Below, piece by piece: positions 1-7,592 of a stretch of DNA of 35,243 bases. A program made the translations under genes and the position numbers. The DNA comes from an uncultured Eubacteriales bacterium (GTDB lineage: Bacteria > Bacillota > Clostridia > Lachnospirales > Lachnospiraceae), in assembly GCA_900549105.1 (NCBI GenBank), contig URND01000016.1:1-35243 (forward strand), in the 5' to 3' direction. How positions within the stretch are numbered: the first letter of the stretch is position 1; the number at the start of each line of letters is the position of its first letter. The notes below the pieces were generated by a model. The model was not told the DNA's origin. It saw nothing but the letters and a program-made list of their open reading frames with translations, and searched no databases.

Positions 1-102
1 CCCGCGCCCCTCATTATGCGCCAGAACCCGTTCCTCCAGATGATTGGTCCATCCGGTATAAAGGGAACCGTCGCTGCATTTTAAAATGTATGTATAGTTC
101 AT
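1..102 (-). CDS. GIY-YIG domain protein, UPF0213/YhbQ-like (partial, C-terminus outside window)
   Basis: Only the first 34 codons are inside the window; the gene runs off the left edge. The translation starts MNYTYILKCSDGSLYTGWTN, which carries the paired tyrosines and the LYTGWT segment of the small single-domain GIY-YIG nuclease-like family (UPF0213, E. coli YhbQ and Bacillus YazA type). Such proteins are about 80-100 residues and have a putative DNA-nicking fold, but their cellular role is poorly defined. The ATG is preceded by GGGAAGGA at good spacing, and a strong sigma-A-type promoter lies about 45 bp upstream, so this gene is probably transcribed on its own. The family assignment is firm for the N-terminus; catalytic residues further along cannot be seen. 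Confidence 0.8.
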   Translation of the reverse strand, partial: MNYTYILKCSDGSLYTGWTNHLEERVLAHNEGRG

Positions 103-143
103 AATATCCTTCCCATTAAATGTAAAAATGGTTTACAGAGGAT

Positions 144-172
144 ATTATATCTGATTAATACTTTTATTTCAA
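144..172 (-). promoter_or_regulatory. Sigma-A-type promoter for the GIY-YIG gene
   Basis: On the minus strand TTGAAA (172-167) is followed by a 17-nt spacer and a perfect TATAAT (149-144). It lies between the terminator at 186-220 and the GIY-YIG start, so it separates that gene from the sporulation genes upstream. Confidence 0.7.
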
Positions 173-185
173 CCAAATGTGTAAA

Positions 186-220
186 AATAGAAAAAGGGCA
201 TTGCCGCTGTGACAATGCCC
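186..220 (-). terminator. Intrinsic terminator downstream of the spoIIQ-like gene
   Basis: On the minus strand an 8-bp perfect stem (GGGCATTG at 220-213 with CAATGCCC at 203-196) is followed by TTTTTCTATTTTT. It lies about 180 bp after the spoIIQ-like stop. No convincing gene was found in 221-399. Confidence 0.8.
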
Positions 221-399
221 CGCTATATAAAGCAGCCGATGAAAATACAGTATTTATTCAAATGTCTGGCCCGGGCCGGTAATACCAGAAAAATTGTAAT
301 AGAATCGGCAGCATATTTTTCAATATGTATCACCGACTTATCATCGCCTGCTTTATATCTTATGTTGTTTTTCAGATTTGGTGACTGGAAAACCGGCCG

Positions 400-1101
400 T
401 TATTTTTCCAGATAATTCTGCGGATTCACAGGAGCGCCATCCTTTGTCATTCCAAAATAAAGATGACTTCCCTCTTCCGTGTAATATTTTGTCGGCTGGG
501 CGACATTGCCGATGGCCTGACCCTTAACGACCGCATCGCCTTCTTTAACATTCACATCTTTCATCTGACCGTAAACAGCTTTATAGCCATTTCCCATATC
601 CACGGTAATCATTGTTCCGTTGACACTGTCTTCAGTAACAGATTCTACGGTTCCGCAAAAGGCCGCAACAACCTCCTGATTGACATCGGCTTTAATCATC
701 AGCGCCGGATTGCATTTGTACTGGTCCAGCGTTTCAAAATAAATGGTTTTATCCGGAGAATACTCTTTGAGAATTTCGCCTTCCACCGGCCATACCATTT
801 TGGCATCCTCGCCAAAGGTCTCCGCAACTGAAGCATTTGCAGCTTCCGCTGCCGCCACAGATTCGGCCACCGCATTCTCAATATCTGTTGTATTTCCCAC
901 AGCCACTGCCGGTGTCTCATCCAAAACTTCCGGGGCATTTTCTGCCTGACTGAATTCTGCGGCATTTTCCGCATCTGCTTTATCCTTCATGCCGGAGCGG
1001 TATCCGGCAATACCGGAGATGCCGAGAACCACAACCAAGGCCCCTGTCAGCACCATGTAAAATCCATTCTTTTTCCAATAATTTTTTAAATTTTCTTTCA
1101 C
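400..1101 (-). CDS. SpoIIQ-like membrane-anchored LytM/M23 protein, active site degenerate
   Basis: A 233-residue protein with a short cytoplasmic N-terminus, one membrane segment (about residues 15-33), an Ala/Glu-rich linker and a C-terminal LytM (peptidase M23) domain from about residue 100. In sporulating Firmicutes SpoIIQ sits in the forespore membrane and binds SpoIIIAH across the intermembrane space during engulfment. The usual zinc motif HxxxD is replaced by NPALMIKAD, and the usual HxH is HLY, so endopeptidase activity is unlikely; many SpoIIQ proteins are likewise structural. The start is GTG with GAGGTG 7 nt upstream. It follows spoIID by 43 bp, a pairing that supports the sporulation role. 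A generic M23 envelope protein is the alternative. Confidence 0.75.
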   Translation of the reverse strand: MKENLKNYWKKNGFYMVLTGALVVVLGISGIAGYRSGMKDKADAENAAEFSQAENAPEVLDETPAVAVGNTTDIENAVAESVAAAEAANASVAETFGEDAKMVWPVEGEILKEYSPDKTIYFETLDQYKCNPALMIKADVNQEVVAAFCGTVESVTEDSVNGTMITVDMGNGYKAVYGQMKDVNVKEGDAVVKGQAIGNVAQPTKYYTEEGSHLYFGMTKDGAPVNPQNYLEK

Positions 1102-1144
1102 CTGTTATCACCTCGTAGCTATAGTTTGACCAGGAAATCAAACT

Positions 1145-2050
1145 TTATACACTGGTTCCCGGAAAATACCATAAAATAATTTCTTCCCAGGTTTTTCCTT
1201 CCGCCGCCATGGCATCAGCGCCGTACAGGCTCAAGCCAACGCCATGTCCGCGGCCATAACAGGTGAATTCAATGCCGTCATTTTTCACTGAGTAATCAAA
1301 ACATGCGGAGGGGAGACCCAGCCGGCACCGCAAGTCTTCTCCGGAATAAGTCTGGCCGCCAATCTGAATCTGCCGGACATATCCCGAATCGTCCTTCTCC
1401 ACTATCTGAACCATGCTCTCCGACAACTGGTCCCAGGCATTTTCCGTGCCGTCGGCTTCCGCAAGGCTGCGGATGATTTTTTTCCGGCTCAAAAATATTT
1501 TTTCCATATAATCAGAAGAACTTTTATCCCACCCGCTGTCCACACTCACCAGATAGGCCGCGTCACCGCCCCAGACATCGGCAAAATTCCTCGTTTTTCC
1601 ATTGGACAAAGGACAGTATAAAGGCAATATAGGTTCCCCATCATAGAGTATCCTGCGCCCCTCGGTTTCCGCTACGGCCTTTTTCAGCAGCTCCTCATCC
1701 ATGCCTTTAGCTAACCGCTCCCCTGCCGACAGCCATGGTTGGCCAAGCCACTGTCCTTCCGGCGTCCGGCCGCCCGCCGACATATAGGCTATGTATGTTC
1801 TCAAAACGACAGCCATGGCTTTCACGGTTTCTTCCCGGGCATCCGCATCCAGAACCGCGGCCAGAACCCCAACCGCATATTCGTCAAAACCAACGACCCG
1901 GTCCATCCCAAATTCCTTCATATGAACAGTAAGGCCCTCGGCAGACTGTTCCCAATCTGCCGAGGGCCTGTAATTCTGATAAATCTGCGTTCCCACACAG
2001 GGAATCGCCAGCAAACATCCTATAAAAAGCCAGACAAGCCGTTTCCTCAT
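1145..2050 (-). CDS. spoIID: SpoIID-like stage II sporulation protein (lytic transglycosylase family, catalytic Glu apparently missing)
   Basis: A 301-residue protein with an N-terminal signal anchor (residues 5-20) and the SpoIID/LytB fold. The family block is present as DEYAVGVLAAVLDADA followed by VKAMAVVLRTY, and the C-terminal block as YGRGHGVGLSLYGADAM. SpoIID normally cleaves glycan strands during engulfment, together with SpoIIP and SpoIIM. In active members the first block reads VVAxEMP, with a catalytic Glu (E88 in Bacillus subtilis). Here the aligned residue is Val66, and the following Met-Pro is Leu-Asp. Activity is therefore doubtful even though the fold is clearly retained. It lies 68 bp after ackA and 43 bp before the spoIIQ-like gene, which forms a plausible sporulation pair. 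Confidence 0.85.
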   Translation of the reverse strand: MRKRLVWLFIGCLLAIPCVGTQIYQNYRPSADWEQSAEGLTVHMKEFGMDRVVGFDEYAVGVLAAVLDADAREETVKAMAVVLRTYIAYMSAGGRTPEGQWLGQPWLSAGERLAKGMDEELLKKAVAETEGRRILYDGEPILPLYCPLSNGKTRNFADVWGGDAAYLVSVDSGWDKSSSDYMEKIFLSRKKIIRSLAEADGTENAWDQLSESMVQIVEKDDSGYVRQIQIGGQTYSGEDLRCRLGLPSACFDYSVKNDGIEFTCYGRGHGVGLSLYGADAMAAEGKTWEEIILWYFPGTSV

Positions 2051-2118
2051 TTCAGAATCCCCGACCTTCCCACAGTCTCCTTATAGAATATCCATTTCCG
2101 CGCAAAAAGTGCCTGTCC

Positions 2119-3312
2119 TTATTTTGTTAAAGCAACAGTATCTCTTGCAATCATTAATTCTTCATTTGTTGGAACAACAAATACTTTAACTTTGGAATCC
2201 GGAGTTGTGATTTCAATTTCTTCACCGCGTTTTCCGTTAGCTTCTGCATCTACTGTAATTCCAAGGTATCCAAGGTAATCGCATACGCCCTGACGTGTCG
2301 TTGCGCTGTTTTCACCTACACCGGCTGTAAATACGATAACGTCAACGCCGTTCATAGCTGCCGCATAGCCGCCGATGAATTTAGCTACCTGATATTTGAA
2401 AGCGTCAAGCGCATATTTGCAGCGTTCGTTGCCTGCATCTGCTGCTTCTTCAATATCACGGAAGTCGCTGCTTACGCCGCTGATACCGAGAACACCGGAT
2501 TTTTTATTTAAGATTTCTGTTACCTGGAAGACATCTAAATCATGTTTCTGAGCATAGAATTCAAGGATGGATGGGTCGATATCGCCGCAGCGTGTTCCCA
2601 TGATCAAACCGGCCAATGGTGTAAGACCCATGGTTGTATCCACACATTTACCCTGATTTACAGCACAGATACTGGAACCGTTGCCCAAATGGCAAACGAT
2701 CGTCTTCAAATCTTCCGGTTTCTTTCCAAGGATTTCAGCAACCCGTTTGGATACATAGCTGTGGGATGTTCCGTGGAAACCGTAACGACGAATCTTATCC
2801 TCTGTGTATGCTTCATATGGCAGACCATAAAGGAAAGCTTTTTCAGGCATTGTCTGATGGAAAGCAGTATCAAATACGGCTACCTGAGGTACGCCCGGCA
2901 TTAATTCTTTACATACGCTGATACCGATAAGGTTGGCCGGATTGTGAAGCGGTGCAAGATTGCTGCACTCGTCAATCGCTTTCATAACTTCATCGTCCAC
3001 AACAACAGAAGAAGCAAATTTTTCTCCGCCGTGTACAACACGGTGGCCTACGGCATGAATCTCTTCAAGAGATTTTACAACACCGTTTTCTGCATCTGTC
3101 AGGCAGTTAAGCACAAGCTTGATAGCATTTGTGTGATCTGGCATCGGAGATTCGATTGTAATTTTGTCTTTTCCTGCTGGTGTATATACGATTCTGCTGC
3201 CTTCAATTCCGATACGTTCACAAAGACCCTTTGCCAGTACATCTTCTGTATCGGACTGAATTAACTGGAATTTTAATGATGAACTTCCACAATTGATTAC
3301 TAATACATTCAT
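2119..3312 (-). CDS. ackA: Acetate kinase
   Basis: A full-length 397-residue acetate kinase that interconverts acetyl phosphate + ADP and acetate + ATP in the cytoplasm, the ATP-yielding step of acetate fermentation. Visible family signatures are MNVLVINCGSSSLKF at the N-terminus, GHRVVHGGEKF, FDTAFHQTMPE, YGFHGTSHSYVS and the nucleotide-site glycine-rich stretches GNGSSIC and FTAGVGENS. A GGGAGG ribosome site precedes the ATG, and TATAAT lies on the minus strand at 3337-3332; its -35 is weak. The usual partner pta (phosphotransacetylase) is not adjacent. The gene upstream is divergent and the next downstream gene is spoIID. Confidence 0.97.
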   Translation of the reverse strand: MNVLVINCGSSSLKFQLIQSDTEDVLAKGLCERIGIEGSRIVYTPAGKDKITIESPMPDHTNAIKLVLNCLTDAENGVVKSLEEIHAVGHRVVHGGEKFASSVVVDDEVMKAIDECSNLAPLHNPANLIGISVCKELMPGVPQVAVFDTAFHQTMPEKAFLYGLPYEAYTEDKIRRYGFHGTSHSYVSKRVAEILGKKPEDLKTIVCHLGNGSSICAVNQGKCVDTTMGLTPLAGLIMGTRCGDIDPSILEFYAQKHDLDVFQVTEILNKKSGVLGISGVSSDFRDIEEAADAGNERCKYALDAFKYQVAKFIGGYAAAMNGVDVIVFTAGVGENSATTRQGVCDYLGYLGITVDAEANGKRGEEIEITTPDSKVKVFVVPTNEELMIARDTVALTK

Positions 3313-3359
3313 TATTTTTTCCTCCCATAAAATTATATCCTTATTTTAACATATTTTTT

Positions 3360-3388
3360 TTAACTGACCAGCCCATTTATGATATAAT
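3360..3388 (+). promoter_or_regulatory. Promoter for the sortase-mntP pair
   Basis: TTAACT (3360-3365), a 17-nt spacer and a perfect TATAAT (3383-3388). The predicted transcript starts near 3395, right at the AAAGGAGGT ribosome site, so the leader would be very short. It is back to back with the ackA promoter region. Confidence 0.55.
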
Positions 3389-3410
3389 TTTAAAAAAAGG
3401 AGGTTATGTC

Positions 3411-4178
3411 TTGAAAAAAATGCAAATATTCATCTTTATCATCGCCCTTATATGCTTTTTGGGCAGCGCCGGGTATCTCGGTAAGTACTTCTGGGAGCGC
3501 CATGTCTCGGCGGAAAACATGAATGACATCAAATCACTGCTTGTGGAAGAAACAGGCAATTCCAATACAAATGATGAAACCGGCAGTGACAACAATGAAG
3601 TGCTCCAGCGATATGCCCGTCTCCATGAAGAGAACCCGGATTTTGCCGGATGGATTCAGATTCCGGATACAACTATTGATTACCCGGTGATGTACGTTGA
3701 AGGGGATAATGATGCCTACCTTCACTCAAACTTCAATAAAGAATATGATGCCGGCGGCGTTCCTTTCATCGACGGTTACTGTTCGATAAATCCGGTCAGC
3801 GAAAACCTGGTTATTTATGGACACCATATGAATGACAACAGCATGTTCCAGCCATTGATGAACTACAAAGAAAGGGATTTTTTTGAATCCCACAAAACAA
3901 TCTATTTCGACACACTTCACGAAAAAGGAACCTATACTGTGGTGGCTGTTATTCTTTCCAGGGCCCTGTCTGAAGAGGAAGAAGGCTTCCGTTACTACAG
4001 CCATTTCGACTTTATCGATGAGGCTGATTTTAACGACTACATGAATAATATCCGCCAGATAAGCCTCTATGATACGGGAGAAACGGCGGTTTATGGAGAC
4101 CGTTTGATTACTTTGTCCACCTGTGAATACAGCCAGGAAGACGGGCGCATGGCGGTTATTGCCAAGAAGGTTGATTGA
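3411..4178 (+). CDS. Class B sortase
   Basis: A 255-residue protein with an N-terminal membrane anchor (about residues 5-23), a low-complexity linker and a sortase B domain. Class B sortases are extracellular transpeptidases that cleave a C-terminal sorting motif and attach the protein to peptidoglycan. The catalytic residues are visible: His138 in YGHHM, Cys238 in TLSTCEY and Arg246 in DGRMAVI. The upstream block WIQIPDTTIDYPVM is typical of the class. The start is TTG, chosen because AAAGGAGGT lies 6 nt upstream and the residues that follow form the anchor. It is 18 bp ahead of mntP, so co-transcription is likely. No substrate with a recognisable sorting signal is in the window. Confidence 0.93.
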   Translation: MKKMQIFIFIIALICFLGSAGYLGKYFWERHVSAENMNDIKSLLVEETGNSNTNDETGSDNNEVLQRYARLHEENPDFAGWIQIPDTTIDYPVMYVEGDNDAYLHSNFNKEYDAGGVPFIDGYCSINPVSENLVIYGHHMNDNSMFQPLMNYKERDFFESHKTIYFDTLHEKGTYTVVAVILSRALSEEEEGFRYYSHFDFIDEADFNDYMNNIRQISLYDTGETAVYGDRLITLSTCEYSQEDGRMAVIAKKVD

Positions 4179-4196
4179 TAAAAGGAGATAATTTTA

Positions 4197-4766
4197 ATGG
4201 GATTATTTGAACTGATTTTAATTGCAGTCGGCCTGTCCATGGACGCCTTTGCCGTTTCTATCTGCAAGGGACTGAATATGCGGCGCATGAACTACCGCCA
4301 TGCCGGAATTATCGCCCTGTTTTTTGGCGTTTTTCAGGCGTTGATGCCTGTTTTCGGCTGGTTTCTCGGCAAACAATTTGAAAGCTACATAACAAGCATC
4401 GACCACTGGATTGCCTTTATACTCCTCGGTTTTATCGGCGTCAATATGATTCGCGAAGCTGTCGGCGATGATGACGACGCTTCCGGGGATATGCAGGAAC
4501 TTCTGGATATGAAAGAGCTTTTTATGCTGGCCGTCGCAACCAGCATCGACGCCCTGGCCGTCGGCATCACCTTTGCCTTCCTCCAGGTTAAAATTATTCC
4601 GGCAGTCTGTCTCATCGGATGCACGACATTTGCCCTGTCCTTTGCCGGAGTCGGCATCGGACACCAATTCGGCCGGCGCTATGAGAAAAAAGCCGAGATT
4701 GCCGGGGGCATTATTTTAATATTTATTGGTTTAAAAATCCTTCTGGAACATTTGGGGGTACTATAG
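4197..4766 (+). CDS. mntP: Manganese efflux pump MntP
   Basis: A 189-residue polytopic membrane protein made of two homologous halves, as in the MntP/YebN (DUF204) family that exports Mn(II). The repeated signatures are AVGLSMDAFAVSICKG near residue 10 and AVATSIDALAVGITFA near residue 112; each contains the conserved membrane Asp (D16 and D118 by position) thought to bind metal. A GATGACGACG-encoded acidic loop separates the halves. The ribosome site AAAGGAG precedes the ATG. There is no room for a yybP-ykoY manganese riboswitch, because the gene starts 18 bp after the sortase stop. Co-expression with a sortase is unusual and unexplained. Confidence 0.93.
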   Translation: MGLFELILIAVGLSMDAFAVSICKGLNMRRMNYRHAGIIALFFGVFQALMPVFGWFLGKQFESYITSIDHWIAFILLGFIGVNMIREAVGDDDDASGDMQELLDMKELFMLAVATSIDALAVGITFAFLQVKIIPAVCLIGCTTFALSFAGVGIGHQFGRRYEKKAEIAGGIILIFIGLKILLEHLGVL

Positions 4767-4804
4767 AATACTTCCCTTTATACGCATTCAATATTAATAA
4801 CAAA

Positions 4805-4842
4805 ACCCGACACGCCTCTCAACGATGCGTACCATGTCGGGT
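4805..4842. terminator. Bidirectional terminator between mntP and the dus operon
   Basis: ACCCGACA (4805-4812) pairs with TGTCGGGT (4835-4842), with a possible inner ACGC/GCGT stem. Both strands have T-rich tails: TTTTGTTATT on the minus strand and CATTTAATTTTATT on the plus strand. It serves the converging mntP and dus operons. Confidence 0.7.
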
Positions 4843-4851
4843 CATTTAATT

Positions 4852-5103
4852 TTATTCAGACAGCTCACTTTCTATTTCTTCAACTGTCGGCAAACTACTC
4901 TTAAATTCCTCACGAAGCACCTTTGGCTTCTCCGATATTTTTACATTTATACATAATCCTCTGATTATGTCCCCAAGGAATTCCTTTTACCATTTTCTCA
5001 ATCAGTTCTATTTGGCTTACAGTCTGTAAGCCATTTTTACCAGAGTTATAAAATCTGTACCAATAACGTATGCCCCTTCTAAATTTGTATATTCAATTTT
5101 CAT
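4852..5103 (-). pseudogene. Decayed remnant of a DUF1016/YhcG-type (PDDEXK-like) protein
   Basis: Three minus-strand frames each hold a recognisable piece. One frame reads YNSGKNGLQTVSQ, then KGIPWGHNQRIMYKCKN before a stop, matching the IPWGHN core of DUF1016-type proteins. A shifted frame then continues LREEFKSSLPTVEEIESELS and stops at 4852, resembling the usual C-terminal end (LPTxEEIExEL) of such proteins. The fragments are separated by frameshifts and there is no start region or ribosome site. DUF1016 proteins are putative nucleases often found in mobile or defence regions. This is best read as the tail of a dead gene trapped between dus and the terminator. The family call is from memory of motifs and is moderate. 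Confidence 0.5.
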
Positions 5104-6077
5104 TATTTGTCGATACCATTCGACCCGAATCCCGCCCCCGGAATTATTTCCTCCGTTTCAAAAAGGCTATTTATAATCCCATTATAGTTTTTCAGGCTCT
5201 GAGTTTTTCTTATCTTTTTGCCGTACTTTTTCGCATTGGTAAAAAGGCAAATCATATAATTCCATAATTCTTTCATCTTATAGAGCAGTGGAACCTCTCC
5301 CGACATTATTTCTGCGTAATCCGAATAAATCCGGTCATGGAATTCCCGAAGCAACAGCTTATCCACCGTTTCCCTTTCTCTGATTATAATGTCAAGCAAT
5401 GCCGGATTTGCGATAATTCCCCGGCCAATCATAACCGATGTTACTTCCGGGAACCGACGGCAAAGGTTCTCATAATCCGCCTTTTGAAAAATATTTCCGT
5501 TATAGCACACCGGACACCGGCTTTTTTCAAGTCCGAGCTGAAACATTTCCAGATTCGGTTTTCCCCGGTAAAACTCCTCCCGTGTCCGCGGATGGATAAT
5601 CAGTTCCTCCAATGGATACTGATTATAAATATCCAGCAGCGCATCAAATTCCTCCGGGTTGTCCTTGCCCAGGCGGGTCTTTATAGAAATTTTCACTTCC
5701 GCGCCGCGATAAATTTCTTCCAGAAAGCGGTTCAGCTCATCACGAAAGGCAAGAAAACCTGAACCCCGGCCTTTGCCCACAACGGTTCCCGACGGGCAGC
5801 CAAGATTCAGATTTATTTCTTTATAACCCATATCTATTAATTGTTTTTCTGTATATATAAATTCATCGGCCCGGTTTGTCAAAATCTGAGGCACAATTTC
5901 AGGTCCCCGGTTATTTTCGGGAAGCACATCCCTCAGCGCTTTTGAAGTCCGCCGGCTGTTCAGTCCCGGCGTGATAAACGGTGTAAAATATTTATCTGCA
6001 GGATGAAAATAATCATAATGGGCATTCCGAAAAACATATCCGGTAATGCCCTCCAAAGGCGCCATATAAAATTTCAT
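5103..6077 (-). CDS. tRNA-dihydrouridine synthase
   Basis: An FMN-dependent TIM-barrel enzyme that reduces uridines in the tRNA D-loop. The order of family motifs is complete: MAPLEGITGYVFR at the N-terminus, NLNLGCPSG with the catalytic Cys (C94), KTRLG, HPRTREEFYRG, CYNGNI and IGRGIIANP. The open frame extends to a GTG at 6095, but ATG 6077 is preferred: GGAGAG lies 7 nt upstream and family members begin MKFYMAPLEG. It gives 324 residues, a normal length. It is the last gene of the five-gene operon that starts at the ABC ATPase. Which Dus subgroup it belongs to cannot be decided by eye. Confidence 0.93.
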   Translation of the reverse strand: MKFYMAPLEGITGYVFRNAHYDYFHPADKYFTPFITPGLNSRRTSKALRDVLPENNRGPEIVPQILTNRADEFIYTEKQLIDMGYKEINLNLGCPSGTVVGKGRGSGFLAFRDELNRFLEEIYRGAEVKISIKTRLGKDNPEEFDALLDIYNQYPLEELIIHPRTREEFYRGKPNLEMFQLGLEKSRCPVCYNGNIFQKADYENLCRRFPEVTSVMIGRGIIANPALLDIIIRERETVDKLLLREFHDRIYSDYAEIMSGEVPLLYKMKELWNYMICLFTNAKKYGKKIRKTQSLKNYNGIINSLFETEEIIPGAGFGSNGIDK

Positions 6078-6091
6078 TCTATTTCTCTCCA

Positions 6092-7018
6092 TCACAGTAA
6101 TAATATCAATGTTCCGGCTACAATCAAAACAAGCCCGGCCAGTCCCTTTGAGGACAGTTTTTCTTTAAACACAATCCATGCAAAGGCCACAGAAACAACA
6201 ATACTCAATTTATCAATCGGCACGACAATGCTGGCCTTCCCCGTCTGAAGCGCCCGATAATAACATAGCCAGGAAAGCCCTGTTGTCACGCCGGACAGAA
6301 TAAGGAACAGCCAGCTTCTACGGTCAATTTTTCCAATTTCTTTTTGCTTGTGGGTCATAAATACAATAAGCCATGCCATAAGCAAAACAACTATCGTCCG
6401 CAGGGCTGTTCCCAGAGTGGAATCCACATTTTCCATGCCTATTTTTCCGAGTATCGATGTCAGGCTGGCAAATACTGCCGATAAAACCGCATAAACCAGC
6501 CATCGATAATCTGCTGCTGTGTTTTTCGAATAAGTTTTTGCTTTTATACCTGCCCCGTCCTCCGCCTGTTCCAACGAAGCAGCCTTTTTCTCCGGCACCG
6601 TTTTTTTCTGAATCATCAGCGCTGTGCCCGCGGCAATCGCGCACATGCCCAGAATCATATACCGGGTTATCGGCTCTCTGAGAATAAGAAACGCCCCAAG
6701 CATTGTTAGAATAGTGCTCGACTTATCAATCGGCACGACCTTATTCACATCACCGCATTGAAGCGCCCGAAAATAACAAAGCCATGAACCTCCCGTAGCC
6801 AGGCCGGATAAAGCGAGAAACAAATAGCTCTCCCCGGAAATATCCGCCATCGTTGACTGAGTTCCTTTCACCCAAACCATCAGCCAGGCAAAAATAAGCA
6901 CTACAATCGTCCGCAGGGCCGTAGCCAGATGGGAGTCCATGTCTTTTATTCCAAGCTTCGCCAAAATTGCCGTAATCCCGGCAAAAAAGGCAGAGCCAAA
7001 GGCCAGGAGTATCCACAT
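6092..7018 (-). CDS. EamA/DMT-family transporter with two repeated halves
   Basis: A 308-residue integral membrane protein of about ten helices. It is clearly two copies of a five-helix EamA unit: the segment with ALRTIVVLIFAWLMVW near residue 35 recurs as ALRTIVVLLMAWLIVF near residue 205, and GSWLCYFRALQCGDVNKVVP recurs as LSWLCYYRALQTGKASIVVP. The halves are joined by a Lys/Glu-rich loop. DMT transporters export metabolites or amino acids; the substrate here is unknown. The two halves are more alike than in most family members, which suggests a relatively recent duplication and fusion of a single-unit EamA gene. It lies within the minus-strand operon, 21 bp after the cysteine hydrolase. 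Confidence 0.88.
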   Translation of the reverse strand: MWILLAFGSAFFAGITAILAKLGIKDMDSHLATALRTIVVLIFAWLMVWVKGTQSTMADISGESYLFLALSGLATGGSWLCYFRALQCGDVNKVVPIDKSSTILTMLGAFLILREPITRYMILGMCAIAAGTALMIQKKTVPEKKAASLEQAEDGAGIKAKTYSKNTAADYRWLVYAVLSAVFASLTSILGKIGMENVDSTLGTALRTIVVLLMAWLIVFMTHKQKEIGKIDRRSWLFLILSGVTTGLSWLCYYRALQTGKASIVVPIDKLSIVVSVAFAWIVFKEKLSSKGLAGLVLIVAGTLILLL

Positions 7019-7039
7019 ATTTATCCGCTCTTTTCCTGA

Positions 7040-7579
7040 TTAAAAATCAAAGCCGTCAACATCAATCTGCAGTGATTTCATGGCTTCCAGCGCACAGCGA
7101 TGGGCCTCCGGCGCAGAACCTGCACAGCAGGAAGCGTCCACCCGCACCGGCGTATTCGGCATCGCCGTCCGAATCAGCACTGCATTTGCCATAACGCAAA
7201 TATCTGTGCAGAGTCCGACAACAATAACTTCGTCAATCGGCGCCATCCGGTCAATTCCCTGAAGACAGCCGGCCATCTGAATGGAGCCAAAGGTTTCCTT
7301 ATCAAATACAAGGCTGCGGTTTGCCGTTATAAGTTCCTGGATGTCCTCCTGGAACTTCCAGCCCTCTGTATCCCGGACACAATGTACAACCGGGAGTTTT
7401 TTCCCTTCCAATGTTTCCAGATAATTTTCCTCATGGGTATCTCTCGTATAAACAACAGTTCCAGGGAAATTTTTAATCTTTTCAATCACCTTCGGCAATA
7501 TCGCCCGGGCCTCCGCTGAGCCAAGGCTTCCGTCAATAAAATCTTTCTGCATATCCACAACAACAAGGTATTTACTCAT
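7040..7579 (-). CDS. Cysteine hydrolase of the isochorismatase/nicotinamidase superfamily
   Basis: A 179-residue cytoplasmic hydrolase. The catalytic triad is visible as Asp9 in VVVDMQKDF, Lys94 in FDKETFGS and Cys128 in GLCTDICV. A TRDTHEENY segment followed by VVHC resembles the metal-binding stretch of nicotinamidases, so conversion of nicotinamide to nicotinate is a reasonable but unproven role. The frame is open from 7603, but ATG 7579 is chosen because GGAGG lies 7 nt upstream within the stop region of the FtsX gene, and the protein then starts MSKYLVVVDMQ as its relatives do. It is the third gene of the operon. Confidence 0.88.
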   Translation of the reverse strand: MSKYLVVVDMQKDFIDGSLGSAEARAILPKVIEKIKNFPGTVVYTRDTHEENYLETLEGKKLPVVHCVRDTEGWKFQEDIQELITANRSLVFDKETFGSIQMAGCLQGIDRMAPIDEVIVVGLCTDICVMANAVLIRTAMPNTPVRVDASCCAGSAPEAHRCALEAMKSLQIDVDGFDF

Positions 7580-7592
7580 GTCTTTTCCTCCA

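Noticed and set aside
209..415. Plus-strand 68-codon ORF between the GIY-YIG and spoIIQ-like genes
   Set aside because: No ribosome site, it starts inside a terminator hairpin and overlaps the end of the spoIIQ-like gene; protein resembles nothing known.
3411..4766. Manganese (yybP-ykoY) riboswitch for mntP
   Set aside because: Only 18 bp separate mntP from the sortase gene and the sortase leader is too short to hold one.
5017..5103. 28-codon minus-strand ORF MKIEYTNLEGAYVIGTDFIT... overlapping the dus stop
   Set aside because: No ribosome site, and the same DNA in another frame gives the DUF1016-like fragment, so it is treated as part of a decayed gene.
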